Assembly (NCBI GenBank): GCA_036852015.1 | Contig: JAANDG010000055.1 | Coordinates: 1-64,000 of the forward strand | Direction of reading: 5' to 3' | Source: Pelodera strongyloides | Lineage: Eukaryota; Nematoda; Chromadorea; Rhabditida; Rhabditidae | Length of the DNA stretch: 64,000 nt | Shown: one piece after another, positions 33,510 through 46,457 of the stretch | How the letters are laid out: every line of letters begins with the position of its first letter | Position numbering within the stretch: position 1 is the stretch's first letter | Notes under the pieces: model-generated | Database searches by the model: none | What the model saw: the letters and a program-made list of their open reading frames with translations, nothing else | Told to the model about the DNA's origin: nothing | Program-made: the position numbers and the translations under genes

Positions 33510-35883
33510 CGGACACAAATCGATGGGCAAACAGTGAGAATTCACAGTTCCGAAGCAGTTCTCACATTTTAGATTGGAGATTTTATCTTTCTTACAATAT
33601 GTGCCATACTTTGTTGTAAGATCACATGTAGTAATATTCTATTACATAAGATCCGACCTTCTACCTTAGCATGTGCTTGTCTTACAAATATTGGACATAT
33701 ACGAGTCAGAAGAATTCACAGCTCCGAAGATATTTTATACATTCCAGATATATGATTTCATGATCCGTACAACATGTATTATACTAGTAATATACGTGTG
33801 TAGTAATAACATATACGACTATCCTACTATAGTAGTGTGTACTTGTACATTGTACATACACGTAGTACAAATCGATGGGCAAACAGTAAGAACTCACCAA
33901 ATATCATCCAAAAGCCAAACTCATACATTTTTAGATGTGATTTTATGTTTCTCACAGCCATTACCGTATTCTCTGTTTTACAGTAATTTATTCACAAATT
34001 TAATTTGGAATTTGCCATTTTTCATCTTTGCTCTACATGTGGACTGCCCGAGCAGTATTTTGTTACGTACAAGTAACATAGTTGAAACGTACGCTTTTCT
34101 CAGATGAACTCTGCACCGCTTATTTCAAAGTAATAGCATACATTACGCAAACTTCACCCAAGTACACGAGAAATCTTATGAAACAAACACCAAATTCAAT
34201 ATTGGTCAATCGATAAAATTTTTGTTTTCTTACATATTTTCTAACAAAAGTGAGTCATCGGAAGGAATCTCGCCCCACTATAAAGAGTCCAGAATTCATT
34301 GATAAGAACGTCTTCTCAGCTTTTCGATTTCAGAATAGTTTTCGAGTCATGTGTCATCCCACACACGCAACTTTAGAATTATTTTCTTGTCCAGTAGATT
34401 TCAGAACCTAGTTTGCTTCACGGCATAGTTTTCTACATAATCATAAATTTTTCATGTGATAACTCTGGATTGGTTTATGGATTATGAATTATGATTACTA
34501 TTTTATTTTATGATTATAGTTATGATATTATGATTATGTATTTTATTTGTTGATTGAGAACCAGTGCGGTGTGCAGTTAGGCTTTTTTTTGTCTACCCTA
34601 ATATTTTCATACTATTTGTTATTTTCCAACGGTACTGGTATGCTCTTAAAAATAGAGTACACTCTTTTGGAATATCTTGAAATTTGTTGATATTCTACTA
34701 GCCTTACAACATTGCAGTGTTATAACTGGTTTCCTCTAAGTGAGTCATACTCCTGCAAGTAGGTATAAACATGTCGCTCATTTAGTCACGAAAACTTAGG
34801 CACGTTTTATTTTTATCTGCATTACTATTTTTGCAGCGGAGAAGAATTCGAACTGAAGTTCTACGTGTGCCGAAGCCTTTACCCTAATAAAAACTATTAA
34901 TATAAACATAATTCTAAATTGAGAAAACTATGTTTCGCTTTCCTACATACTATTTTCCACAAAACAATAAATATAATTTATTTACTAGGTATAAAAACGG
35001 TCTTCTTCACCTTCATTTCCAAACTTGCCATGCTTGTTCCCCTATTCCTATTAATTGTCGGCAATTTGTCTTATTAATTTTTTACTGTTCTTTCATTTTT
35101 GAAATTTGTATATCTAACTTCACATTATTGATTGTATGTTATCAACTATTGACCATCTCAACTTGCTCTAGTGGGCCGCAAATACCAATAATAGCCTTTT
35201 AGTGATAACGGCGCACTGTCCCCTTTAAATATTCGATATTTACTTTTTGATAAGAATAGCCCACTCGGTAATGCTAAAAGCTATCAATGATTCACACAAC
35301 ATGTAGGGCTAGATATTTCTTACACAAAAACATACGTACTTTTTTCTATAGTTTTTATAATAGGGCATTTGCTAACTATACGTGAACACTTCCTACTCAT
35401 TAAATTAAATGAATTAAATGCATACGATATTCAGGTAAAGTTCAATTCTCTGCTAAAACGTATAAGTTCAACCTTATCCTTTTCAGCCTTACATGCTTTG
35501 TAGGCATTGCCTCTTACACTGTCACGGTATTATTGATTTAACACTAATAGATGAAGATAATATATTGACTTTTTCTAAAACAAATTGTAAAACACAGTCT
35601 TTAGATTTCTGCTAATTGTTAGCTAACCTTCATCGTCAGTATCTAAAAATAGGCCACAGGTCCTTTACCATGGAAACCATGTTTGTTATAAATAAAAATA
35701 AGCCGAAATTATGAATTTGTTTTTGTTTCAATAGCAAATACTAACGTGATGACGCATCGTTGAAATACGCTCGAGTTTTTTTACGTTATTGCCAGTTTAT
35801 ACTGCCTAGCGTGTGCGAGTCTTATACATATAGTAATAGCACAGTTTATTCTGTAAAAATGATACTTTCAGTTTTGAATAAGC
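33510..35883. other. Unassigned AT-rich DNA with minor repeats
   Basis: AATCGATGGGCAAACAGT occurs twice (33517, 33869), as does GAATTCACAG(C/T)TCCGAAG (33538, 33711), so about 350 bp here is built of short duplications. 34480-34555 is a TTATGAT-type simple repeat. No gene recognised; the end must hold the promoter of the Delta-like gene. Confidence 0.45.
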
Positions 35884-38800
35884 ATGAAGAAGCTCCTTCT
35901 ATTATCAGCAACAGCTTTACTAGCTACGGCGCAATGGAATAGTAATTTGCAGGTGGGAAATTTGATAATGTTACTTGGTGATGTACTGAAATAGTGCACC
36001 GCTAGTCATGTATAGCTCACAGGTTCGGTAACTGTCGTGGTCAGGAATCTGACTATTTATCAGCTACATGACCGGTGCCGCTTTCGCGGATATGCAGCGC
36101 TATATCGGGATATATTTTTTGCTTTTTTGTTTTGATAGAACAAACGTATTCTAAGAAAATATAAATAATAAGGTTCTTCGCTCAATAATACCATTGAAGC
36201 CCTTGAGAAAACACTGTATTGATCCATGGAAAACACGCTCTGAAGCGTATTTTTTATTTATTTTATAGTTATGTTTTTAGCAGCAACAACAACAGCAGCA
36301 GCAGCAGCAGCAACCAAGCGACCCGAACCAAAGAAATGTTGTCAACTCGGTGCTTTCTCCACAACGTATTCCACATGTGAGTTTCAATTAATTCACATTT
36401 TTTTACTAGGCCTCTGCTTTTAAATCAACAAACGAATAGCAACCCAATATATCTGAAATTTTAAAGTGGTATGCACCTGGTTACTGAAACTTATGTTATG
36501 TAATCATTCCCATGTACTATATGCAATTGTTGCCAGAAATTCATTAAAGGTACATAAATTAGCATATAATACATGATGTCGTAAATTTTTGGTACAAGGT
36601 GCCTAATAGCACATGTCATCTCACATTGCTTTAAAGCGAACTACCGGCCGGTTTTTGAAACGCATCGCGTACCCCTGCTTTCTTATGCTTCATATGCAAA
36701 TGAACATAACTTAAAATAAAAAATAGACCCCAATTAGACCCCAATTTGCATGAATGCATAGGAATGCAAGTACTTGAGATGCGTTTCAAAAACCGGCCGG
36801 TATATCGCTTTAAATCTAAGCATTCCGCTCATCTCCAGACCTAAGAAATCCAGTACGATGAATATTTCTAAAGAAAACATGTGAAAGCAAAAGAAGTTCT
36901 TCTGAATCTAAAACGACATAAAACTCTCTCCTCAGTTTAGGTTTCAATTAGAAAAAAGCGACATAATGAGGTATCATATGAATATATCACGGCACTGATT
37001 TTACGTTCTAATTCTCTATTAGAGCTGTGTTCCTTGCAAGAAATTACTTCTACTGCTTCTATGCGATTTACTATACTCATTCGATTGAATTTTTTTCATA
37101 TATTTTATTTCTTAATTGCTGATTCGTACACTTGTTAGACGAAGCGTGACACGATTTAGCACGGCCAGTGTAATACGGGCAAGCATACGCGCCTAACAGG
37201 CCCAAGTTTACATTGCAGCACGTATTTTCTTGCCTGAACTAAAGAAATAGCGCGTATCACCTATGAATTGTCACTTGCAAAATCAGAATGGGGCGGATAG
37301 GTGCGCCATATATGCGCCGCGCGTGCGCCACCAAGTGACGGTGTACACGTTTTCCCGCCCTCGTTGTTTTGTGATCTACTATCTATCCTATTTGTTTCGT
37401 GTTTTAGCCTTCTTCCTCTCCCGTCGGCGGTGGTGGAGTTTCCATCCAATTCCAATTGAAAGGATACAGCAATCCGGGACTTGCACTTCCGAATGGAAAC
37501 ACTTGTGTGTGTCCTGGAGACAGTTGCATGAGCGTGTTCAAGAACCCACCCATGTGCGACTTTGGATTCACCTTCATCATTTCGGCACCAGAGTAAGTTT
37601 TACACATTTCTTTTTAAAAAAAATTTGGAGCCTCCTAGCTCCTTAGGCAAATATGGGAAGCAGTTTTTCTTGGTAGATTCTGAATCAGTACTAAAAACTC
37701 TATCCAAAAATGTATTTTCCCGTAGACAAATTTCTATACCTTTTATAAACATGATGCATTAGTTCCTGTTGTTCTATTATTTTTTAAACTCTCTACATTT
37801 ATAATTCCTTTTATTGATTAATAGACAAATCGGACCGTTCTTCCCATCGGGGTCGTCATGGGTCTAGGTAAGTATTAATTAACAAACAACAAGAACAACA
37901 ACAAAATCGTTTCAGCCAGTCGGTGAGGTATTTCGCCACCGATTTTCTCAAACTTGATAGCCAAGGGCAGATCAGCCCTTCGAATACTCAGCGATGGGAC
38001 GAGAACTTTGTAGTGCAACTTCCCAGCAAACCGGTATTTTTGTTTACTCTTGTGTCTCTCCTTACCTCTTGCTCTCTCTCTCTCTCTTCTCTCTCTCTCT
38101 TCTCTCTCTCTTCTCTCTCTCTCTCGTTTTCTTTCTCTCTCTCTCTCTCTCTCTCTCGCGTTTTCTCTTTTCGTTTAGAAAAAAAAACTAGGTTGTTGCA
38201 GTTTTTGGTTTCGTTTTTCTTGTGTAACGGATATGAACAAACAAATAAACAAACCAATTTAATTGTTAAATAGCAAGATTTTATTGGTTAAATATTATTT
38301 TCCTCGTTTCAGTCTGCCATTGATGTGTTCGTCCACCATCTCGGCAAGGTAATCAATGCAAGGGATGGAAGCATTGTGGCCGATGATACGCTATCACATG
38401 TTGACACTTTTGTGGTAAGCCTGTAATTTTGCTTACCATTTTTTTTTAATTTATAGCTAGACTCACACGAACATCGTTAAAGTTGTGTCGTAGAACTGTA
38501 TGTGTATTGTTTTTTTTTAGATAAAATTATCCAAAGTTGTTTCAGTACAATATTTGCAAGGCTTATCAATTTTGATTCTCAGCAAAATTAGACAACGAGT
38601 TCCAGATGACAAATTGGTCGAAGCCCTTAGCCTTACGCACTTACGCTTTAGACTTGAGCCAAGAGCCACGAGATCCTTTATCCATCAGCCAACGGTTTCC
38701 TGCTTATGAAATATATAATATTTCTTTTTATAAATAAAAGTATTTAGGTCCCTCTCAACAACGAAGTTCCAATTGTTGGTGGTGCCGGTCAATTGCAACC

Positions 38801-41462
38801 GAAAACATTCACGGGAACTATTCTTGGAACTCAGTTAGTTTTATTTATTTTGTTTTCAAACTTCGCTATTCAAGTATTTAGAAAATTTTTACCTGTACGC
38901 AGTACGCTGTACCTGTACATGTACCTGTATGTAAAGTAGTATAAAAACAGGTTAAAGTTAGGCTAGGACCGTTCAGGGCCCCGAAGGGGTCTCTGCAGTC
39001 CGCTCTGGTCTACGGAAGTAGTGCGCTCCGAGAGTATTCCATCTTTATAATATAAACATGTTCCCCTTCCAGACTCACACTCGCCTACTCAATCTCTTGT
39101 GTGGGCGATCTGATAGGCCCAACTTGTGATTATTCATGCGAAAAATCTAAAATCTCCGGTGATAAGGCCATATGCCAATCGAACTCAACAGGATTCTACT
39201 ATATTTGCTCGCAAATGGGCAATGGACAGGTTGGTTACAGTCGTTTAAAGGAAGATGGCACTTGGTTATGGAATTGTAAGTGCTGGAAGTGCACATAGTT
39301 TGCATATAATAAGCGGTCCTCCCGCTTCATGTCTCAATTTTCTCGCCTACCGATCATTGACTACCTAACAACTAAACTAAACAAAAGACAACTCAATCAC
39401 AATGTGCAAAAGGCACGGCAAAAGGACGCAATCGGCTAAAGTATTTTAAAACAATAAGGTTAACATTTTAGGTTAACAACTGTAATGGTTGTGCATGGGG
39501 CGTGAAAGACAACAGTTATTGTCAGGATGCAAACGGAAGAGTTCAAGACCCCGAAACAGCTGTAAGTTATTTTACTTTATTTGTGGTTCTTCACTTATTT
39601 ATATCAGGTTATTGATTTTTGAAAGGGGGCATCGCCACCGGAGACTTTGTAGGTGCATAATGCTTCCTGTTTTTCTTCTACGGATATTAGTATTATAGTA
39701 CTTACAATTAGAAATTCAAACTTCAGTTCTAGTAGAGAACTTATGGTATAAAACCGCTCGACGTGTGTTTTGACTTATTTAGACTAATAAAACACTAGAC
39801 TAAACTTTATTTCCTTTGCAGGGTTATTACCTTGACGAAGAGGTATAAAATGACGTTTTTTTGTATTGTGCAACATTTTTGTCACATCTAGGAACATTTG
39901 ACACCTAACCAACTAACGGCTAACGGTCACTAATTTTTCACACATACAAATACATTGTGTGCAAAGTTGCATGGAGAGCCTGAGGATTACAAAACAAATT
40001 AGTACCCTGTAAAAAGCTGGCGTGTATGCTGCCCCGTTTTGGCGACCAAACTTTCGCGCCGCTTGCTCGCCATAACCACGCCGCGAGCCAGATTTGACTT
40101 TGGAACGGTTGGATGCACGTCAACCATCACACATGTTATGTAATAACAACCGTCGTTAACCGTTTGTTGTACGTACTGTGTCCAGCTGAATACTCTAACT
40201 AACACTTGAACAAACTAACTTTGTCCGTATTTATGACAAAACTGAATCGATCAATTCTAAAAAAAAATCGATAATTTCCAGGGAGTCGTGGATGGATCCT
40301 GGAAGCTGGCGGCAATTATTCTGGCCATTCTCACCGTTGTATTCTTCATCTTGTTCGTGATCGCAGCACTCTTCTTATGCATGAGGTGAGAGGGGAAAGA
40401 TAAGAGAGAGGGAGAGAGAGAGAGGCAGACTAATGTAGAATAGAGAGAGAGGGAGACGTAGAGAGAGAATTATGCCTCCAGTACTTATTAGTTCTCCTTA
40501 CAGATGCTGCAAAAAGAGCGATGCTGATGAAAGCCTGCCCGGCCACAACTACAGAAGTGCACAGAGAACACACGACGGACAGGCAGCCCGGCCACTCCTT
40601 CAGGTAATTGACATAAATTATGTAGAAATTATCTAAATTAATTATAAAATATATATCCCTGTCGTCTCTATCCATATCCATATCGCTTATCCGGAAGTTC
40701 GCGTGTTTTGTTAATTACATTTTTGAAACATGCAAACAAACCGTATAGATAAGCAATCCTTTCAGTGATATTGATTGTATAGTATAGTATAGATCTCGTA
40801 TAAGAAGAAATAACACTCAAATTTTGAACAAAAAACATGGAGCCAATACAGAACAATTTCATGCTTATTATGGTTATATAACCTTGCCTCTTACAAGGAA
40901 TTACTACAACACGATGGCAACTACTAACTTTTTCAGGCCTCGCACATACAGGAACCCGTTGATTCACCTGGAGGTCCAAACCTTGACGCCAAGCCAGCAA
41001 GTAGGTTCACTTATCTATTTTTGAAACATGTGGCTTCAAAGTAGCCATTGAGAATACGTTTATCGGCGTAACTTCACAAAACCTCGTAAGGTGCCAGTTT
41101 CAACAATTAATAAAAAAAAGTTAGTTAAATATATCTGTGCGGAAACTATACTAATGTGTAATTCGCATTGGAGATATAGATTGAAAAATAAGGGCTTAGA
41201 TTGGTAAAATATATAATTATATAGATTGACTGTCATAGGTTGTCAACAAAAATGTTTCGCCTAGGAATAATTGTTCTATATTTCTCATGCTCAAGGAATG
41301 TAATTTATTTATTGCAATCTTTTATTTTTAGAATCCGCCCTCCGCAAGCCCCAGTTCGTGCCCCCCGCTCATATTGGAGGTAGCAACAGTATCAATGACA
41401 CACTGAACAGCTCATTCGTGAGCGATGTGCCGATGAGACCCTCGAGATCGGAAGTTGTATAA
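35884..41462 (+). CDS. Delta-like DSL-domain Notch ligand, about 451 residues
   Basis: Fourteen exons, all consistent in phase: 35884-35952, 36281-36376, 37408-37592, 37825-37861, 37920-38033, 38313-38414, 38748-38833, 39073-39229, 39472-39561, 39822-39842, 40282-40385, 40504-40603, 40937-41000, 41332-41462. Signal peptide MKKLLLLSATALLATAQ, then a poly-Gln run, an MNNL-like N-terminal domain (VSIQFQLKGYSNPG...C), and a DSL domain (LAYSISCVGDLIGPTCDYSC...AICQSN...YYICSQ). After that only one rudimentary Cys cluster (CNGCAWGVKDNSYCQD) stands where other Deltas have EGF repeats. A TM segment (WKLAAIILAILTVVFFILF) and a ~110-residue tail ending SEVV, a PDZ-ligand type end, follow. It should act at the cell surface as a Notch ligand. 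The exon 4 to 5 junction and the exon 8 donor are my best-frame choices. Confidence 0.87.
36630..36814. mobile_element. TTTAAAGCG-terminal MITE (family B) in a Delta intron
   Basis: TTTAAAGCGAACTACCGGCC on the left, CCGGCCGGTATATCGCTTTAAA on the right, with inner GTTTTTGAAACGCATC / GATGCGTTTCAAAAAC pairing. An ATGCAAAT octamer follows at about 36693. Strong sister copy at 46452. Confidence 0.92.
38073..38159. repeat. (CT)n tract in a Delta intron
   Basis: CTCTCT runs with TT interruptions, directly after the exon ending at 38033. Long Ser/Leu or Arg/Glu frames here are artefacts. Confidence 0.9.
38953..39047 (-). mobile_element. Truncated SINE copy
   Basis: Matches the 3' body of the SINE at 19705-19946 (GGTCTCTGCAGTCCGCTCTGG, GAAGTAGTGCGCTCC). 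It lacks the tRNA-like head. Lies in the Delta intron ending at 39072. Confidence 0.8.
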
Positions 41463-41499
41463 GTTAAACGAATACATCTACCGTACTTGTAGCAGTATG

Positions 41500-41642
41500 C
41501 GTAGCAAACTACAGAGTGTAGCCAACTACAGTAACTGTAGCCAAACTACACTATCTTGTAGTAGGAAACAAAAACATGATACAATATGTGTGTGTGGCAT
41601 GTAGCGAAACTACAACATGTGTAGCAAGAGAACTACAGTAGT
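41500..41642 (+). promoter_or_regulatory. Cluster of TGTAG...CTACA mini-hairpins in the Delta 3' UTR
   Basis: Five related units follow the Delta stop codon: GTAGCAAACTAC (41501), TGTAGCCAACTACA (41517), TGTAGCCAAACTACA (41536), TGTAGCGAAACTACA (41600) and TGTAGCAAGAGAACTACA (41620). Each can form a 4- to 5-bp stem with a 4- to 8-nt loop. Repetition with conserved arms suggests an RNA element or a young tandem expansion. Confidence 0.65.
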
Positions 41643-41770
41643 TTCCTTGTAATAACGATCGTATTCCGTTGTGCAATAATTGTTTTCTGTCTCCTTGTTT
41701 GCTCGAGGTGACTTTGACTCTCTACTTATGACTTATGATCTTCATTGCTGTTAGTGCCTGCTAAGAAGTA

Positions 41771-41935
41771 TTTAAAGCGGAATGTTACGTGGTCCGTAAC
41801 ATGTATGCTATAGACCCATCTTTTCTGCTCCATTATTTGCGCTTCCAGCTCAGAAGCCCACAGAATCTACATACATTTCATGGAAATGTACTGTCCCGTA
41901 CACTTTACGAAACCACGTACCATAACTGCTTTAAA
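41771..41935. mobile_element. TTTAAAGCGG-terminal MITE (family B)
   Basis: TTTAAAGCGGAATGTTACGTGG on the left and CCACGTACCATAACTGCTTTAAA on the right. Interior unique. Confidence 0.75.
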
Positions 41936-42344
41936 AGTTTTCGACTCTTTTGCAAACTAATCGTCCTATGTATTCCGAATTTATTTCAAAGTTGATATCT
42001 TTGATATCCCTGTAAAAAAACTGTTTTGAAAATGTGATATTTTTCTAATTTGTGATATATGTATCGAATTCACTTTTTTCTGCATATTGAACTTTATCCA
42101 TATGTTTTCCCTTTCTACTTTGTTTAATTTTATATATTTTTTATATATTCCCTTCGAAAAGGCCAGACTTAGTCAGCGGCTGCCATAAATATACGATCTC
42201 TTAATTAATTTTCCCTAGAGATATACTGTAAGCATGAATTTGGTATTCATACTTATTTATGCTAATTTCTAATCGCCAACTAATATTTCGTAAATAGCTT
42301 ACCATGTGTTCGAAGGCCTCACATCATACAGCAATATCTCGATT

Positions 42345-42513
42345 TTTTAAGAGGTACGAGAGGTGGTTTGTGAAGCGCTGGATAACTACGCTATTATATG
42401 CAATTTTATCGGGCCTGTAGAAAATTCCGGCCTCCGAAGGAAGCACTGTTTGCATACATAGCACTTGCAGTTGTCCAGGATATGTTTCGAAACCACGTGT
42501 TATATCGTTTTAC
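42345..42513. mobile_element. Diverged MITE of the TTTAAAG type (family B)
   Basis: TTTTTTAAGAGGTACGAGAGGTGG on the left, AAACCACGTGTTATATCGTTTT on the right. Ends are worn but match the copy at 16126. Confidence 0.55.
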
Positions 42514-43696
42514 TATAATTTTTGTTTGTCCTTTTTTTCTCGCCGTAGTTTAATGCCAGACACTTGGGTTCCGGTGATTCTTACTACAGAATTATAGGTC
42601 CTTTATTTTCGCTTTATTTTAGTTTTCAATTTCCATATGAATTCTTTTTTGTGCACTTGTTGTTGGTTGTACTTTCACTGATGATGGAGTTTCATTTATA
42701 ATAAATTTATTAAAAATCTTTCTCGCAAAGTAAAACGAGTGAATAATATATTACAGGTTAAAATAAAACAAAAATAAAGTTATCTTAAAAGGCAGAAAAG
42801 TTGCTCGTTCGCTCGTTCGTCCTATATTTTTTTGCGTGGGATGTTTATTGCAACAATTGATTATCACCCTTATGCAAATTACGGCTGATATGTCCACAAG
42901 AACCTTTGATATTATCGCAAACGAAAGAAAGATTGGATAGTTGCCAAGAGCAACTACTGTAGTGTGATAGCGATAGCACTAGACTAGACTAGAATGTTCT
43001 AGCAACGTACTGTGTACAAATTCCACAGACTGGTAAATAAAACCGATAATCACTATCAAAATGACGCGGTCAGGATACCGAAAACAGAAAAAATAGGCCA
43101 AAAGTACATTCAAGATGGGCATCTCGAAATGAATTTTAACATGAGCGTAAGCCACGCCTACTCTATAAATTTGCATATAAAATTTGAATATTTAGCGCAA
43201 TTGTGCCATTTCAAATCGAAGTATTACGGTAGCCGTGGCCTTCACCCCTGCCAAGAATTAATTTGCAAAAACCCTTTTTTGGTTTTCAAAAAAAAAACCG
43301 AAGTCGGTTAGTAAGCTTTTCCTACTATACTTACTATCTAATTTAATTTTATTGCTTGTCAAGTATATGCTTTCTCTTTACCCCCTACGTTGAGACTTGA
43401 GTTCTAAATTCTTTGTCTGGCACATTTTTGAAGAATTGCCAATTCTTCAGTCTATTGCACTTTTCGAAATCTTGAGGCAGATCTGTCTGGTCGTTGAGTC
43501 ATATCATAAACTGAGCAAAGGACAACGGTCGCCCTGAAGGGGGCTATAAACTACACAAACTACAAACTATGAACTATGTGCTCTGCTAAAGATCAGCTAT
43601 GTAACACGAGAAACCTAATCTTTGGCCATATCCAATATCTTCTCTTCTTGTCATATTAATCCCTCTACCGCATCAACTACACCAAGTCGTGAGGTG
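42514..43696. other. Unassigned AT-rich DNA
   Basis: No gene or named repeat. A short GCTCGTTCGCTCGTTCGTCC simple repeat is at about 42803. Confidence 0.4.
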
Positions 43697-43712
43697 CGCG
43701 TGTGCGGTGTGC

Positions 43713-43766
<54 letters not shown>

Positions 43767-43773
43767 GTGTTGT

Positions 43774-43867
<94 letters not shown>
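43697..43867. repeat. (TG)n microsatellite, ~170 bp
   Basis: Nearly pure GT dinucleotides with few interruptions. Frames of poly Cys-Val and His-Thr on the two strands are not genes. Confidence 0.97.
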
Positions 43868-43869
<2 letters not shown>

Positions 43870-44058
43870 GCCTGCTGGTATGCGATTTAGTGCTTCCAGC
43901 TCTGCTTCTGCCCGATTCCTATTCTCTGCCACCTCCCGATATGCCATGCTATTCCCTCAATTCGTTCGATAAAGGGAAAACGGGGCAGATCATCTCTATT
44001 TCCAGTCTATGCCTTTTGGTGACTGCACACCTTGCTCAGTCCCTTACACCTTTTCGTT

Positions 44059-44235
44059 TTTAAAGGGATATAACGGCCGGTTTTTGAAACTTATGTTGGA
44101 CACTGCGTTCTACGTCATATGCAAGTGAATTTAGTTACAAAAAAAAAGTAGTGCAGTGGCGCAGCGATTTGCATACACTAAATGGTAATACAAAGAAAAA
44201 CACGTTTTAAAAACCGGCTGTTATACGGGAATGTA
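44059..44235. mobile_element. TTTAAAGGG-terminal MITE (family B)
   Basis: TTTAAAGGGATATAACGGCCGG then TTTTTGAAAC; right end GTTTTAAAAACCGGCTGTTATAC. Matches the 36630 copy. Confidence 0.75.
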
Positions 44236-46285
44236 AGATCCTTTTTTTGTGAAAATTAACAGCGCACTCTGCTTTTACCCGGCACCACATAACAAAGTAA
44301 TAAACAAATTGTAATCCAATATTCCGTTTAAAAATATTGAAATCGTTTTTTTTTCTTGCGTCTATGTTCGAAATTTTCTACCTTTTTAGTAGAAAATTAG
44401 GTTACACGCATTTGTTCGAAAAATAAAACAAATAAAATATTTTATTTAACCATTTATCCATTTATATTTTTTTATCTTAGGCCATTGGTAGAGCAATTAT
44501 TTAATTAAAAGAATTAGTTCTACATGGATCCGATAACCAAAAAATAAATAAATAATACATTTTTGGGAAGTTTGTGAACGAAAACCAAGATCGTTTCCTA
44601 ATTGTGGTTTTCTGTGGTTTTTGTAGACACCATCATCATATGTTATCTATTTTCGTGTATTCTTGATTGATATCTTAATTTGTGAGAGATATTTTGGCCA
44701 ATTACATTATGATTTATGACTTATGACGCCACATGTTCTCTTCCTTTTATGGTGGACATTCTCATATCGCATTTAGTTTTTTCCAAATTTAATGGTATTC
44801 GAAATGATACGTTCTGTAAATTCTTTCTTTTTTCCTATAATTTTTTGGAACTGCTACTAAGAAGTTATCAAGTTTCCAACAGCTTTCCTTCACATTTTGT
44901 ATAAGTTAAGAGTACGCTAAGTCAATTAAAGGGGCGGATCGACTCTGTTTACTTGAAAAAACACGTGAAGAAAAATGTTACCGTTAGGAGTTATGAGATG
45001 ACGTCAGCTAAGTAAATCTACAATCTCCATCTACCCATATGGAATATGGTGCAAGTATACACGCACTTATCTAACAATCTGTAGCGCGATCGTTCTTTGT
45101 GGGAAATATACGTAAGTACGTTTCAGATGTTTGAGCACTACCAAATTTGGAATTTTTAGTATTATTTCGATCAAGTTTATTGTTGGTACGAAAACATCAA
45201 AATTCTATTGAACATTTTTGGTTTGTATCTCTCTATCTCCTATTTTCCAATTTCTGTCACTCGCTTGCTCAGTCCCTCTCTCCCTCTCTCTTTCTCTCTT
45301 TATCTCTTTTCTGTCACTCTCTCAAATGAGACAATTTGTTATCACGAGCCGCATCGGTAGTTCACTTTTTTAATTATTGAGCGTTTCACCCGATTTTCCC
45401 ATTTTCAATTTGATTTGAAAGTTTGTGTGGAAAAGATCGTTTCGTGTTGCCTTAGTGGAGCTGATCATCATTTATTTCAACTTATACTTTCATACTTTTA
45501 TTGCTTTGATGGCAAGGGCTAGAGGAGATTATGTGGTTAGAACTTATAGATGTGGCTTAGGCAACTTCCTTTGTTTAATCAAACAATGGTCGCGTAGTTT
45601 ACTATTTTGAAGTGTACTGAAACTGCTAGAGTTCTGATAAGGTGATAAGGCTTCTAAAATTACTGTCATTTGGGCTTGGGTTAAAATATGAATATGAGTT
45701 AGTGGAAAATGTGGAATTTTTTGTGCTGGTAACTCTAGGGTTTTGGTAATTTATCTATGTAACTGTATCAAATGCAGTTACCAAAACCCTACAGTTTTGG
45801 TAATTCTAGACGAAATTTTCGTCCTATACTCTTGATAAAAGAAACTATGTATGTATATTCCAGAAAAATATATAACCTTACCTGCCTGCTGTATTATATT
45901 CGCAATATTTCTAAAGGCTAAAGATACGCGTTTGCGCACTTCTTTTATACCAAAAAAATATATACAACATTGACTTCGATGCATGCAATCGTGCGATGTT
46001 GTGTAATTCTTACGAAAAAATATCCTTATACAACATATTGCGCGGAATTTTACACTTTTTTATCTGATTTCGTTCCTGATTTTTTTGTTGTTGTTGACTG
46101 TTTGTTTTTGTGTACTCAAAACAACTCGCTCAAATGTATCGTAGTACAAATTCCACAACGTCCCGCGCCTCGGTATATCAACAGAAAAAAATCTGTACAT
46201 AATTTCATACGGTAAATGTTTTTTTGTTATGGCTTTTGGAAATCTGTAAAACGAGAGATGTATTTTAAATGGGTATTTTACTCAG
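44236..46285. other. Unassigned AT-rich DNA with one palindrome
   Basis: Contains an imperfect palindrome at about 45728-45811 built from GGTAACTCTAGGGTTTTGGTAA and TTACCAAAACCCTACAG, and a CT tract at 45270-45325. No gene recognised. Confidence 0.45.
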
Positions 46286-46457
46286 TTAAAGCGAAATGCT
46301 AGCCCCTTTGGAAAATTTGCATATGATAAGCAATCCTATGTATCCTAAGCTAATTTTGTACGATCGTCCACGGCAATCGTACAAAATTACCATAGGATAC
46401 ATAGGATTTGCTTATCATATGCAAATTTTCCAAAGGGGGCTAGCATTTCGCTTTAAA
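46286..46457. mobile_element. Perfect-foldback MITE (family A, copy 3, centre inverted)
   Basis: Same arms as copies at 6156 and 22509, but the asymmetric centre reads GTCCACGGC, the reverse of the others, so this copy is inserted the other way round. Its right TTTAAA end (46452-46457) is shared with the next element. Confidence 0.95.

Noticed and set aside
39230..39298. Extension of Delta exon 8 to the GTAAGT at 39276
   Set aside because: That donor leaves phase 1 and joining to exon 9 gives an immediate TAA. The donor CAG|GTTGGT at 39230 keeps the frame and the Cys spacing.
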